Positions 27,701-36,430 of a DNA stretch of 64,000 bases are shown here, piece after piece (within the stretch, counting starts at the first letter, position 1; the number at the start of each line of letters is the position of its first letter). The notes beneath the pieces were generated by a model. It was not told where the DNA came from and searched no databases. It was given only the letters and a program-made list of their open reading frames with translations. The DNA lies in contig NC_022080.4 in assembly GCF_000445995.2 (NCBI RefSeq), forward strand, positions 2,514,001-2,578,000, written 5' to 3'. Made by a program: the position numbers and the translations under genes. The stretch comes from Geobacillus genomosp. 3 (GTDB lineage: Bacteria > Bacillota > Bacilli > Bacillales > Anoxybacillaceae).

Positions 27701-27941
27701 GATAGCTGACGACAGAGCCGTTTTGTTCCTTCACCTTAATACGGACTTCAAAAAAGCGGATGCTGTTGCCCCGGCCATCCCCGGCCCCTGGGGCAACGGC
27801 CCATCCTTCTATTTTTTCATCTGAAACGACGGTGAGAGCGCCCTCTTTTTGATCGGCATAAACGATGTCAACCCTCACCGGCCATAGACTTGCGATGAGA
27901 CAAAACACCATTCCCCATAACAGCCAGCCACGCCGCCGCAT
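24717..27941 (-). CDS. Secreted von Willebrand factor A protein with Big-2-like repeats, putative pilus adhesin
   Basis: The 1074-aa product has a signal peptide (WLLWGMVFCLIASLWPVRVDIVYA), a VWA domain at about residues 198-460 with the MIDAS motif DVSGS at 204-208 and the later TDG, then Ig-like beta modules and at least one bacterial Ig-like group 2 (Big-2) repeat (SDPGIASVGHNGVVTANKPGTA, about 855-940). No LPXTG or membrane anchor at the C terminus, so retention must be by another route. GGAGGG precedes the ATG at 27941. Convergent with the minor pilin genes. Metal-dependent adhesion at the pilus tip, like PilY1, is inferred. The VWA domain carries an AT-rich insert (about 36% GC at 26761-26940). 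Confidence 0.78.
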   Translation of the reverse strand: MRRRGWLLWGMVFCLIASLWPVRVDIVYADQKEGALTVVSDEKIEGWAVAPGAGDGRGNSIRFFEVRIKVKEQNGSVVSYRTEAVEAPAGRNGAKTYTFSLDMRGKWPSAQGERAAYDITVDAYRVLGNGQEDLYFSFPEPPYEYTKRNEASTAALDFSMAFSQSEYAKPPNGDAEGRLDVTLIPKGSVSAPVRPPIDVVFVMDVSGSMTWEKLSSAKTALRSAVDYFKAHSHPHDRFALIPFSDSVRDIVPFGDQPTVAAQLEKIRTVGDRLTAGGGTNYSAALSLAQSYFNDPARKKYVIFLTDGMPTVLHTDAMITYREVERQWLLLIPYYDYTGKKITANLPLTYELYVDGRAGIHFQDNKGFTRVFYSNGSDYVNGNRLSRDNGYPFTYEWVETEIRAHAIAVAKALGLNNITLYSIGFGDSKEVDMDYLRALSAVAGGEARQGTTQNLTALFQQFSQLATTPAITGTIRIPLSSFGGNVAIAENGQVWLDETKQNAYISFSIPYQIGQGAPPPVTIPVPVSFKAEGTYTFEAELTYRDVYGQPQPPVTKKVTVTVKDEAPPSFTGTVTLQGVTNDVASLIKFGAANGDDNRFRAAYSLSLVGYVGNASGTISNVSIIQELPDGISVVPDGKVTVYTDQGKRYAKWTFANQTFDYNQLNKLTLSAQWVMQADFAMNNVSLPPAVVTFTDSRYGAQTSTLAPPRERIGMTVRLHDFPNFYYEGNANGAIRKYQVSAASQDEVGSAEPNSYGLLPLAVKALQYDPNDDGVLLVTYRNDETVRIYLKPRLSIIASNGEVESGATVTEAPTVRVTGLVAGERVTYEYEIARNGSSSDWQLLGPPYAISVSDDGEYTVAVRSSGGLTRGDGTTIVSFRYMKLIRNLTLGDYRRKMNVGETQTIPVIIEPIDATNKTLMWESSDPGIASVGHNGVVTANKPGTAAIIVRATDGSQATARAVITVIDPYVPLEGMAFSSPVLYMKVGERLEVAPQLRFIPENATDKTIADVQSSAPAYVEAVNENGTWVLIANDVGYATVTATAKARTSDHKAIQAAVTVIVQEAADGSDDGRNRW

Positions 27942-27996
27942 GCGCCTTCCCTCCCGCGTCAAAAGGACTATCTTTCTTCCATTATATCAATCCTTT

Positions 27997-29304
27997 TCAT
28001 CGCTTGGTATGTTTTTTTAATAGTTTCCGCGCTTCGGATATAAAATAAAGCGATCCGGTGATCAGCAGCAAGTCATCGCTTCCCGCCTCTTTTTTCTTTC
28101 CGTCTATCCAGGCGGTCCAATCGCCCACAACAGCTTTGTGCGGGTGGGACGAAAGGGCGGCAAGATCCTCGGCCGCCGCCGCGCGCGGAAAATCAAACGT
28201 CGTAAAGGTGATCGTGTCCGCGAGCTCATCGAGCGGTTCGATCATTCGCTCAAGCGGCTTGTCCGTCAGCGCGGCGAACAAAACATGGACGCGTTTGTCG
28301 GGATAATGAGCGCGCACCGTCTCGACAAGGGCGCGGATGCCGGCTTCGTTATGGGCGCCGTCAAGGATGATCAGCGGGTTGCCGCTCACCTGCTCAAACC
28401 GGCCGGGCCAGGCGGCGGCGGCGAGTCCATCGGCGATATGCTCCGGATCGATCAAAAACGAATAGCCAAGCCGCAACAACTCCGCCGCCATCACCGCCAC
28501 CGCCGCGTTGTCAACTTGATGGGCGCCGGGCATTTGAATGCGCACATCGCGGTATTCGGCAAACGGCGTGGCGAGGGAAAACTGTTCCCCTTCGGCAGTC
28601 GTTTTCCAGTCTGTTACAGTAAAATCAACGCCGAGCCGGTACAGTTTCGCCTTCCGCTCCGCCGCCGTTTTGGCGATCACCTCCCACGCCTCCGGTTCCT
28701 TCACCGCCGTCACAAGCGGCACGCCCGGCTTGATGATCCCTGCTTTTTCCGCGGCGATTTGCGCGAGCGTATCGCCTAAAATGTTCATATGATCATAGCT
28801 GACGTTTGTAATGACGGAAACGAGCGGATAAATGACGTTCGTCGAATCGAGACGGCCGCCAAGCCCGACCTCGACGAGCACGATGTCTTGAACGTTCTGT
28901 TTTCCAAAATAATATAGCATCATAGCCGTGATGACTTCAAATTCGGTCGGCCCGCCAAGTTCGGTTTTTTCCAATTCATCCGCGAGCGGCTGAATGACTT
29001 GCACGAGCTCGACGATCTCCTGATCGGAAATCGGTTCGCCGTTGATGCTGATCCGCTCGTTAAACTGCTCGACATACGGCGACGTGAACGTTCCAACCGA
29101 ATAGCCCGCCGCCTGCAAAATCGAGCGCAAGTAGGCGACGGTCGACCCTTTTCCGTTCGTTCCCCCGATATGGACGGCGCGGACGCGGCGTTCCGGGTGG
29201 CCAAGTTTTTCCATCATCCATTCCATTCGTTTCAACCCGGGTTTCATGCCGAGCCGCAGCCGTCCATGAATCCAGGCGACCGCTTCGTCATAAGTTCGAA
29301 CCAT
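27997..29304 (-). CDS. folC: Folylpolyglutamate synthase / dihydrofolate synthase
   Basis: FolC adds glutamate to dihydropteroate and folates in the cytoplasm. The 435-aa product has the ATP-binding P-loop GGTNGKGSTVAYL near residue 48, the GTFTSPYVEQFNERI motif, the Mur-ligase-like HMNILGDTL segment and the LDGAHNEAGI signature in the C-terminal domain. MVRTYDEAVAWIHGRL aligns with the family N terminus; GAGGAGG lies upstream, and the ATG at 29310 is an alternative. It lies after valS as in B. subtilis. Confidence 0.95.
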   Translation of the reverse strand: MVRTYDEAVAWIHGRLRLGMKPGLKRMEWMMEKLGHPERRVRAVHIGGTNGKGSTVAYLRSILQAAGYSVGTFTSPYVEQFNERISINGEPISDQEIVELVQVIQPLADELEKTELGGPTEFEVITAMMLYYFGKQNVQDIVLVEVGLGGRLDSTNVIYPLVSVITNVSYDHMNILGDTLAQIAAEKAGIIKPGVPLVTAVKEPEAWEVIAKTAAERKAKLYRLGVDFTVTDWKTTAEGEQFSLATPFAEYRDVRIQMPGAHQVDNAAVAVMAAELLRLGYSFLIDPEHIADGLAAAAWPGRFEQVSGNPLIILDGAHNEAGIRALVETVRAHYPDKRVHVLFAALTDKPLERMIEPLDELADTITFTTFDFPRAAAAEDLAALSSHPHKAVVGDWTAWIDGKKKEAGSDDLLLITGSLYFISEARKLLKKHTKR

Positions 29305-29488
29305 GTCCATCGTCCTCCTCGTTCGTTGCTGTCTTGTCCACGCTGCCGATTTCATGCGGCAATTGGGGCAAAAGCTGAATCGTACATGTCGAAGGCATTT
29401 TCCTTCGGCATCATCATCCCTATCGAAAAAGACGAACCCGCCCGCAAGCGGATTCGTCTTCATCATAATCAACGATAAGATCGTTTGT

Positions 29489-32131
29489 CTACCGTTTCAA
29501 CTCAGCGAGGCGCGCTTGGACGGCTTCGCGTTTTTCCATGTAATCTTGCCGCTTGCGCCGCTCTTCTTCGACGACATGGGCCGGCGCTTTCGCCAAAAAG
29601 CCTTCGTTCGCCAGTTTCTTTTCGACGCGTTCGACTTCTTTGTTCCATTTGTCGAGCTCTTTTTCAAGCCGCTTGATTTCTTCTTCGATGTTGATCAACC
29701 CTTCAAGCGGCAAAATGAGCTCGGCGCCGGTGACGACCGCGGTCATCGCTTTCTCCGGCATCGGAACATCCACATCGATCAACAGCTCGCTCGGGTTGCA
29801 GAACCGCTCCAAATAAGCGCGGTTGTTCATAAGCACATCGCGCACTTTCTCGTCTTTTACCTTCAAGTAGAGCGCCACCGGCTTGCTTGGCGGTGTGTTC
29901 ACCTCAGCGCGGATGTTGCGGACGGAGCGGATGATATCAACCAACAGCCGCATTTCCTCAGCCGCTTTTTCGTTTGACAGCTCAGGGCGCACCTTTGGCC
30001 ACGGAGCGACGGTGATCGATTCGCCTTCGTGCGGCAAGTTTTGCCAAATTTCCTCGGTAATGAACGGCATAAACGGGTGAAGCAGACGCATTGTGTTGTC
30101 GAGCACATACGCCAACACGGAGCGCGTCGTTTGTTTCGCCGCTTCGTCGTCACCGTAAAGCGGCAGCTTTGCCATTTCGATATACCAATCGCACAAATCG
30201 TCCCAAATAAAGTTGTACAGCGTGCGCCCGACTTCACCGAACTCGTATTTTTCCGCGAGTTTTGTCACCGTCTCAATCGTTTCATTTAAGCGCGTTAAAA
30301 TCCAATGGTCGGCGACCGTTTTTTCGCCGCTCAAATCGAGTTCTTCGTGCGTCATGCCGCCCATGTTCATTAAGGCGAAGCGCGAGGCGTTCCAAATTTT
30401 ATTGGCAAAATTCCATGTCGCTTCGACTTTTTCCGTGCTAAAGCGCAAGTCTTGCCCCGGCGAGCTGCCGGTTGCTAAAAAGTACCGGAGCGCATCAGCG
30501 CCGTATTGGTCGATGACATCCATCGGATCGACGCCGTTGCCGAGTGACTTGCTCATTTTCCGCCCTTGGGCGTCGCGGACGAGGCCATGGATCAAGACAT
30601 CTTTAAACGGCCGCTTCCCAGTGAATTCGAGCCCTTGGAAAATCATGCGCGACACCCAGAAGAAGATGATGTCATAGCCGGTGACAAGCACGTCGGTCGG
30701 GTAGTAGCGCTTGTAATCCGGCGATTCTGTATCCGGCCAGCCCATTGTCGAGAACGGCCAGAGCGCCGAGCTGAACCATGTGTCAAGCACGTCAGGGTCC
30801 TGCTCCCAGTTTTCAATGTCGCTTGGCGGCTCATGGTCGACGTACACTTCGCCCGTTTCTTTATGATACCACGCCGGAATGCGGTGCCCCCACCAAAGCT
30901 GGCGCGAAATGCACCAGTCGCGGATGTTCTCAAGCCAATGCAAATACGTTTTCTCAAACCGCTCCGGCACAAACTGCACTTTGCCGTCCGTCTGCTGGAG
31001 CTTGATGGCCGCTTCGGCGAGCGGCTTCATTTTCACAAACCATTGCGTCGACAAATACGGCTCGACGACCGCGCCGCTCCGTTCGCTATGGCCGACAGAG
31101 TGAACGTGCTCCTCGATTTTGAACAAAACGCCTTGTTCTTGCAAATCGCGGGCGATTTGCTTCCGGCATTCAAACCGGTCAAGCCCTTGGTATTGCATGG
31201 CGTTTTCGTTCATCGTGCCGTCTTCGTTCATGACGAGAATGCGCGGCAAGTTGTGGCGGTTGCCGATTTCAAAGTCGTTCGGGTCGTGCGCCGGCGTAAT
31301 TTTGACCGCCCCGGAGCCGAATTCCATGTCGACGTATTCGTCGGCAATGATCGGAATTTCACGGCCGACGATCGGCAGCTTGACCGTTTTGCCGATCAAA
31401 TGCTTGTACCGCTCATCATCCGGATGGACGGCAACGGCCGTATCGCCGAGCATCGTTTCCGGGCGGGTCGTCGCCACTTCAATGTAACCGGAGCCGTCGG
31501 CAAGCGGATAGCGCATATGATAGAGCGCGCCTTTGACTTCTTTATACACGACCTCAATGTCCGACAACGCCGTTTTCGTCACCGGATCCCAGTTAATAAT
31601 GTACTCGCCGCGGTAAATGAGCCCTTTTCGATAGAGCGAAACGAACACTTCGCGCACCGCTTTGGACAGCCCTTCATCAAGCGTAAACCGCTCGCGCGTG
31701 TAATCGAGCCCAAGCCCTAACTTCGCCCATTGGCTGCGAATATGCCCGGCATATTCTTCTTTCCATTTCCACGTTTCTTCTAAAAACTTCTCACGGCCTA
31801 AGTCGTAGCGCGACAGCCCTTGCTGGCGCAGTTTTTCCTCGACTTTCGCCTGGGTGGCGATGCCGGCGTGGTCCATTCCCGGAAGCCAGAGCACGTCATA
31901 CCCTTGCATCCGCTTCATGCGCGTAATGATATCTTGCAGCGTTGTATCCCACGCATGCCCTAAGTGCAGCTTGCCGGTGACGTTCGGCGGCGGGATGACG
32001 ATCGTAAACGGTTGTTTGTCCGGATCGCCGGTCGCTTCAAAAAATTTCCCTTTCAGCCACCACTCATAGCGCCCTGTTTCGACGGCGCGATGGTCGTATT
32101 TCGGCGGCATCGATACTTCATGCTGTGCCAT
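29489..32131 (-). CDS. valS: Valyl-tRNA synthetase
   Basis: ValS charges tRNA-Val. The 880-aa class I synthetase has the HIGH motif as [14 protein letters not shown] near residue 50, the editing (CP1) domain in between, KMSKS as [10 protein letters not shown] near 525, the anticodon-binding domain and a C-terminal coiled coil ([21 protein letters not shown]). Expression is controlled by the T-box leader at 32181-32530. Confidence 0.97.
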   Translation of the reverse strand: MAQHEVSMPPKYDHRAVETGRYEWWLKGKFFEATGDPDKQPFTIVIPPPNVTGKLHLGHAWDTTLQDIITRMKRMQGYDVLWLPGMDHAGIATQAKVEEKLRQQGLSRYDLGREKFLEETWKWKEEYAGHIRSQWAKLGLGLDYTRERFTLDEGLSKAVREVFVSLYRKGLIYRGEYIINWDPVTKTALSDIEVVYKEVKGALYHMRYPLADGSGYIEVATTRPETMLGDTAVAVHPDDERYKHLIGKTVKLPIVGREIPIIADEYVDMEFGSGAVKITPAHDPNDFEIGNRHNLPRILVMNEDGTMNENAMQYQGLDRFECRKQIARDLQEQGVLFKIEEHVHSVGHSERSGAVVEPYLSTQWFVKMKPLAEAAIKLQQTDGKVQFVPERFEKTYLHWLENIRDWCISRQLWWGHRIPAWYHKETGEVYVDHEPPSDIENWEQDPDVLDTWFSSALWPFSTMGWPDTESPDYKRYYPTDVLVTGYDIIFFWVSRMIFQGLEFTGKRPFKDVLIHGLVRDAQGRKMSKSLGNGVDPMDVIDQYGADALRYFLATGSSPGQDLRFSTEKVEATWNFANKIWNASRFALMNMGGMTHEELDLSGEKTVADHWILTRLNETIETVTKLAEKYEFGEVGRTLYNFIWDDLCDWYIEMAKLPLYGDDEAAKQTTRSVLAYVLDNTMRLLHPFMPFITEEIWQNLPHEGESITVAPWPKVRPELSNEKAAEEMRLLVDIIRSVRNIRAEVNTPPSKPVALYLKVKDEKVRDVLMNNRAYLERFCNPSELLIDVDVPMPEKAMTAVVTGAELILPLEGLINIEEEIKRLEKELDKWNKEVERVEKKLANEGFLAKAPAHVVEEERRKRQDYMEKREAVQARLAELKR

Positions 32132-32180
32132 GTTTCATTTCCCTCCCTCGACATGATGGACAGTGCGGCCTATAGCCAGC

Positions 32181-32530
32181 AAAAAAGCCCCTTTCATCCG
32201 AAAAAGGACGAAAGGAGCTGCTTTCGCGGTACCACCTTTTTTCTTAAGCCTGGAAGGCTGGCGATGGAGAAGACCGCAACACGGCCAAAACCACCGGTGA
32301 AAAATCGGCTTCGTTTGCCGAGCCAAAAAGCGGACTGTGTTTCAGCCTTCTAAAGGCTTAAGCGCTTCATTCGCATAACGGCGCAAAGCCGGCTTCCTCT
32401 ACTAGGCGGGAACCCGCCGTTCAACGAAGCAGCTCAGGGGCGACCTTCCAGCAGCCGTCATCCTAGGAAATCTCACAGCTTTTGATTTCCCTCTCTGCAG
32501 GCGCGGATTGCTGTACTCCTCCCCGTCTTC
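32181..32530 (-). promoter_or_regulatory. T-box leader of valS, valine specifier
   Basis: The transcript upstream of valS carries the conserved antiterminator sequence AGGTGGTACCGCG (32225-32237 region) and a terminator (AGCTCCTTTCGTCC at 32206-32219 pairing with GGATGAAAGGGGCT at 32186-32199, then six T). The 5' part has the GACGGGGAGGAGTA and AGAGAGGG elements. By alignment with the ilv leader in this window the specifier is GTC (complement of 32442-32444), a valine codon. Uncharged tRNA-Val would favour read-through into valS. Confidence 0.9.
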
Positions 32531-32556
32531 GCTTTTATCATCATCGTTCGATTATT

Positions 32557-32585
32557 ATACTACCATTGTCCATCATCTTTGCCAA
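32557..32585 (-). promoter_or_regulatory. Promoter of the valS T-box transcript
   Basis: Minus strand TTGGCA (32580-32585), 17-base spacer, TAGTAT (32557-32562). A TATAAT overlaps it at 32554-32559 but with a 20-base spacer. Confidence 0.6.
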
Positions 32586-32622
32586 GTTTTTATTTATTTA
32601 TTCCATTGGCCATCGGTTGGTG

Positions 32623-32649
32623 ACAAACATTTTTTCGCTTCATATTGTA
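32623..32649 (+). promoter_or_regulatory. Sigma-K-like promoter ahead of the 62-aa gene
   Basis: AC at 32623-32624, 16 bases, then CATATTGTA (32641-32649), matching the mother-cell sigma-K pattern AC-N16-CATANNNTA. The pattern has low information content, so this is tentative. Confidence 0.35.
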
Positions 32650-32677
32650 TAGTAAACCTAGGAAGGAGGGAACGCCG

Positions 32678-32866
32678 ATGCGGCGATTCAACCCGTATTC
32701 GTGGCCGCCGTGGCTAAGGCAAGTGCGCGCCGTCTGCGCCCAAGTGATCATCCCGCTTACCATTTTTCAAGCCATTCGCACCATTTTTTTGCCGACGACG
32801 TTCGATGTCATCTTATTGGCGGTATTTGTTTTACTCGCTGTGGCGCTCCATTTGGAATGGATTTAA
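32678..32866 (+). CDS. Small membrane protein of unknown function (62 aa)
   Basis: Not recognised. A strong ribosome binding site, GGAAGGAGGG, lies seven bases before the ATG, which supports a real gene. The product has a short basic N terminus (MRRFNPYSWPPWLRQ) and two likely membrane segments (VIIPLTIFQAIRTIFL and FDVILLAVFVLLAVALHL). It is on the plus strand, divergent from valS and convergent with ysxE, whose stop overlaps its last four bases. The neighbours ysxE and spoVID are sporulation genes, which together with a sigma-K-like promoter hints at a sporulation role. Confidence 0.65.
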   Translation: MRRFNPYSWPPWLRQVRAVCAQVIIPLTIFQAIRTIFLPTTFDVILLAVFVLLAVALHLEWI

Positions 32867-33894
32867 CGGCTGCCGCCCTCATCTGCCGGTGCCTCGGAGC
32901 CGTCTGTCTCACCCTGCGGCTGCGCGGCGTCGCGTTGGACAAGATGCATGACGACGGCCTCCATGTTTTTAAAAGCCATATAGCAGCGCAACAGGGCAGC
33001 GACGTGTTCGCGCTCGTTCCGCTCCATGTGCGAAGCGGCCTCATATCGTTCAAGGCAGCGGACAAACCCGCGCGGTTCAGCCAGATGGCTGTATAGAAAC
33101 GCCCGTTCCGCCGGAGATAACGGCAGCTCCTTTTCGTATTCATCGATCCCCTCTATCCATTCCTGTCCGAGTGGCGGAAACATCCGGACATGAATGCGAA
33201 ACGCAGCGGTCAAATCGTATACCGGAGAATTCCAGTGTGCTCGCTCCCAGCTGATCCAATACGGCGTCACGTAATGGGAAAGGCGCGCCTTTCCGTGCAC
33301 CCAGGCGATTCGCCATTGTTTCGTTTCCTTCACCGCTTCCTCCCAAGCGGCAAGCTGCTCCTCGGCAAACCAATACGCGCGCATCACCTCATGAAAATAC
33401 GTGCAGCACTGCAGCTGAAACGGCGACATGTACCAAGCTGTTTCATACCGCTCGATCCGCTCTTCCCAAACCGCCCGCTCCCGTTGCCATTCCTCTTTTT
33501 TTTGCTTCCGGTAAGCGTTGATCTCCTCCTCGCTTACTTTAACAAAACGGACGGTAGCGCGGTGAAGGTGCGCCAGCCCGCGAAAAAAGGCGCGGACGGC
33601 TTCTTCCTTCCCCCCCGTTTCGCCTTCGTGCCATGCTTGCAAATAATAGAGGCGCCCCCCTTCGGCCGCAAACAGCGACCGCAGCCGCGTCCCATAATGT
33701 GGGGGGCAATGGCGCCCGTAATAGTGGAGTGACTGCCAAATGGCGGCCGCCTCCTGTTCGTCATCGAGCGGTTTTAAGGCAAACACACCGCGGTCAGTAT
33801 GCACTTTAACCGCTTTGCCCCGCTGTTCGATATGCCGCGGCTGAAGCCCATACTGGTGAAGCACGGCGCGATACGTTTCAGACCGTATGGTCAT
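32863..33894 (-). CDS. ysxE: Spore coat protein kinase-like protein YsxE
   Basis: YsxE belongs to the CotS/YutH group of kinase-fold (aminoglycoside phosphotransferase-like) spore proteins. The 343-aa product shows a small-lobe strand pattern (AVKVHTDRGVFALKPL), a middle segment VHGKARLSHYVTPYWISWERAHWNSPVYDLTAAF in the place of the catalytic and DFG-type loops, with the usual catalytic Asp replaced, as is common in this group. It follows spoVID in the same order as B. subtilis and is likely co-transcribed with it in the mother cell. Confidence 0.85.
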   Translation of the reverse strand: MTIRSETYRAVLHQYGLQPRHIEQRGKAVKVHTDRGVFALKPLDDEQEAAAIWQSLHYYGRHCPPHYGTRLRSLFAAEGGRLYYLQAWHEGETGGKEEAVRAFFRGLAHLHRATVRFVKVSEEEINAYRKQKKEEWQRERAVWEERIERYETAWYMSPFQLQCCTYFHEVMRAYWFAEEQLAAWEEAVKETKQWRIAWVHGKARLSHYVTPYWISWERAHWNSPVYDLTAAFRIHVRMFPPLGQEWIEGIDEYEKELPLSPAERAFLYSHLAEPRGFVRCLERYEAASHMERNEREHVAALLRCYMAFKNMEAVVMHLVQRDAAQPQGETDGSEAPADEGGSR

Positions 33895-33938
33895 CCGTTA
33901 CGCCCCCTCGCCGGCAAAAGAAACGGAAAGCGTCCCTC

Positions 33939-35003
33939 TCATAAGAAAGGACGGCTTCCCGCCATGGCCGGAATATATAACAGCTGCCCCTCGTGCACAT
34001 CATCCGGGCTTTCTAAATCGTTGGCGCGCAAAAGCTGGGAGATAGTCACATCATACCGCTCAGCAATCTTGTCCAACGAGTCTCCTTGCTGGACGATGCA
34101 AATTTTTACTTTTGTAAACTCTTCCGCTTCACTTTTCGCAAACAGCTTTGTTAAGTAAAGGGCGTTTTCGCTTTTCACTTCCGTCTGTTGTTCTTCCTCT
34201 TCCTCCTCATTTCCTGCCTTTTTGGCGGCCCCGATTGAGACTTTCGCCTCCGTTGGCGGCAACAGGGGAGCAAGTTCCTCTTCCGCTTCCGCACTCACCG
34301 CTTTCGTTTCCGTCTCAAGCGGCAAAAATGGTTCTTTTACGTCCTCTTCTTCATCAGACGGCGTTTGTTCATGACGTACAGCCGCCGGTTCAAAGGCGGA
34401 AACCGGCAGTTCCTCGCCCGCTGCGACAGTCTGTTCATCCGCCTCATCAGCGGGACGGTCCTCCGATGTGAACGTCTCATCGTCGGCTGCCTCCTTGCGG
34501 GCGACCGACTCGAACGGGGCAAAAAGCGGCTCCTCATCTTCGTCATCGGCAGGCAAGTCATCGACAAGCGGCGCTTCACTAATCCCGCTGATCGAAATAT
34601 CAGCAGTCACAAGCAGTCTCCCGTTATCACCTAAGTCATAGTCAAACGTTTCCACTGTAACGTATACATCATCAAGATCACGAATGCGGTTTTTCGGAAT
34701 CGTTATATCGATCGGAAACCGGTGCGACAGCTCGCAAATGCCATCCTCGCGCACGGAAATGTGCTGAATGTAACGATAGCTGGCAAAATCAAATGCGTCG
34801 CTGTCCACTTCCGGAGCCTCTCCTCCGCTTGCCGGGTGAAACTCTCCGTTTAGTTCAAGCGCGCCGCGAATCGTAATATATTGATCGTACTCGTCGACAG
34901 AGATCACAGGGTCAAGGGAAATCGACAAAAATTCGGCGACTTCCTGTCCGCTTTTAAACCAGACTGACTCTTCCAATGAAAAACGCAAATACGATTGCTC
35001 CAA
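33939..35003 (-). CDS. spoVID: Spore coat morphogenesis protein SpoVID
   Basis: SpoVID drives encasement of the spore by the coat and binds SafA and SpoIVA. The 354-aa product has the conserved N-terminal domain (SYLRFSLEESVWFKSGQEV and HRFPIDITIPKNRIRDLDDVYV, residues 1-140), a long acidic variable middle, and a C-terminal LysM domain (CIVQQGDSLDKIAERYDV). The TTG at 35003 is taken as start because GGAGGAG is six bases upstream and it matches the family N terminus; GTG at 35030 is unlikely. The middle is much shorter than in B. subtilis (575 aa). Confidence 0.9.
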   Translation of the reverse strand: MEQSYLRFSLEESVWFKSGQEVAEFLSISLDPVISVDEYDQYITIRGALELNGEFHPASGGEAPEVDSDAFDFASYRYIQHISVREDGICELSHRFPIDITIPKNRIRDLDDVYVTVETFDYDLGDNGRLLVTADISISGISEAPLVDDLPADDEDEEPLFAPFESVARKEAADDETFTSEDRPADEADEQTVAAGEELPVSAFEPAAVRHEQTPSDEEEDVKEPFLPLETETKAVSAEAEEELAPLLPPTEAKVSIGAAKKAGNEEEEEEQQTEVKSENALYLTKLFAKSEAEEFTKVKICIVQQGDSLDKIAERYDVTISQLLRANDLESPDDVHEGQLLYIPAMAGSRPFL

Positions 35004-35054
35004 CCGGGCCTCCTCCTTCCGTCCCTTCACCTAATGGTTTCTATGACATTATCC

Positions 35055-35083
35055 ATTGTATGAGCGAAAAAGAGGCGGTATGA
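35055..35083 (-). promoter_or_regulatory. Sigma-E-type promoter of spoVID-ysxE
   Basis: Minus strand TCATACC (35077-35083), 14-base spacer, CATACAAT (35055-35062). The -10 is a perfect sigma-E element, in line with the known mother-cell expression of spoVID. Confidence 0.7.
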
Positions 35084-35084
35084 T

Positions 35085-35119
35085 AAAAAAATCAGGCTGC
35101 CGTCGATCAGCAGCCTGAT
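35085..35119 (-). terminator. Terminator of the hem operon
   Basis: Minus-strand ATCAGGCTGC (35110-35119) pairs with GCAGCCTGAT (35091-35100) and is followed by a run of T. It lies after the hemL stop and touches the spoVID promoter. Confidence 0.9.
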
Positions 35120-35123
35120 TAGC

Positions 35124-36416
35124 TCACGCCTTGCGCAGGCGGGCAAACACCCGCTCCGCTGCGGCAATCGTATACTCGATATCCTCATCGCTGTGCGCCG
35201 TCGACAAAAACAGCCCTTCAAATTGCGACGGCGGCAAGAAAATGCCTTCATTCGCCATTTCCCGGTAATAAGCGGCAAACAGCTCCAAGTCAGACGTTTT
35301 CGCCGTTTCGTAATTGACCACCGGTTCGTTCGTGAAGAACAAGCCGATCATCGATCCGGCGCGGTTGATTGTATGCGGAATATCATATTTTCCGGCCGCT
35401 TGGCGCAACCCTTCTTCGAGGCGCGCCGCCTTGCGGCTGAACTCTTTATACGTTTCCGGCGTCAGCTGGCGGAGCGTTTCGTAACCAGCCGTCATGGCGA
35501 GCGGGTTGCCGGATAGTGTGCCTGCCTGGTACACCGGCCCGCTCGGCGCAACGAGTTCCATAATGTCCGCTTTCCCGCCATACGCCCCAACCGGCAGGCC
35601 GCCGCCGATCACTTTGCCAAGGCACGTCAAATCCGGTTCAACCCCATAATACCCTTGGGCGCAGCGGTAGTCGACGCGGAAGCCGGTCATGACCTCGTCA
35701 AAAATAAGCAGGGCGCCGTATTGTTTTGTCACGTCCCGCAGTCCTTCCAAAAAGCCGGGAACAGGCGGCACGACGCCCATGTTGCCGGCCACCGGCTCAA
35801 CGATCACCGCGGCGATGTCTTCGCCAAACCGCTCAAATGCATAGCGGACGCTGTCTAAATCGTTATACGGAACGGTGATCGTATGTTGGGCGACCGATTC
35901 CGGTACGCCCGGGCTGTCCGGCAAGCCGAGCGTCGCCACGCCGGAGCCGGCTTTAATGAGCAGCGAATCGCCATGGCCATGGTAGCTGCCTTCGAATTTG
36001 ATGATTTTGTTGCGCTTCGTATAGCCGCGCGCAAGGCGAAGTGCGCTCATCGTCGCCTCAGTTCCGGAGTTGACCATGCGTACGATTTCAACCGACGGCA
36101 CCCGCTCGATGACGAGTTTGGCCAACTCGCTTTCCAGAAGCGTCGGGGCGCCAAAGCTCGTTCCTTGTTCCGCCATGCGCTTTAACGCTTCCACGACTTG
36201 CGGATGGGCATGTCCTAAAATGAGCGGCCCCCATGACAATACATAGTCGATATATTCGTTGCCGTCAATATCGTAAATTTTCGAACCTTGGCCGCGCGCC
36301 ATAAAGATCGGCGTCATGCCGACCGACTTAAAGGCGCGCACCGGGCTGTTCACCCCACCCGGCATCAAGTTGACTGCCTCTTCGTAAGCGGCTTTCGACC
36401 GTTCATAGCTTCGCAC
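35124..36416 (-). CDS. hemL: Glutamate-1-semialdehyde 2,1-aminomutase
   Basis: HemL converts glutamate-1-semialdehyde to 5-aminolevulinate with PLP, step two of the C5 haem pathway. The 430-aa product has [18 protein letters not shown], the [13 protein letters not shown] motif, [10 protein letters not shown] and the PLP lysine in [21 protein letters not shown] at 36416 follows GGAGG and matches the family start VRSYERSK. Last gene of the hem operon, 14 bases after hemB. Confidence 0.97.
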   Translation of the reverse strand: MRSYERSKAAYEEAVNLMPGGVNSPVRAFKSVGMTPIFMARGQGSKIYDIDGNEYIDYVLSWGPLILGHAHPQVVEALKRMAEQGTSFGAPTLLESELAKLVIERVPSVEIVRMVNSGTEATMSALRLARGYTKRNKIIKFEGSYHGHGDSLLIKAGSGVATLGLPDSPGVPESVAQHTITVPYNDLDSVRYAFERFGEDIAAVIVEPVAGNMGVVPPVPGFLEGLRDVTKQYGALLIFDEVMTGFRVDYRCAQGYYGVEPDLTCLGKVIGGGLPVGAYGGKADIMELVAPSGPVYQAGTLSGNPLAMTAGYETLRQLTPETYKEFSRKAARLEEGLRQAAGKYDIPHTINRAGSMIGLFFTNEPVVNYETAKTSDLELFAAYYREMANEGIFLPPSQFEGLFLSTAHSDEDIEYTIAAAERVFARLRKA

Positions 36417-36430
36417 AGTTCCGACCTCCT

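Noticed and set aside
30566..31720. A 384-codon open frame opposite valS
   Set aside because: Antisense to a conserved synthetase with clear motifs; the translation is Arg/His/Phe-rich without any domain.
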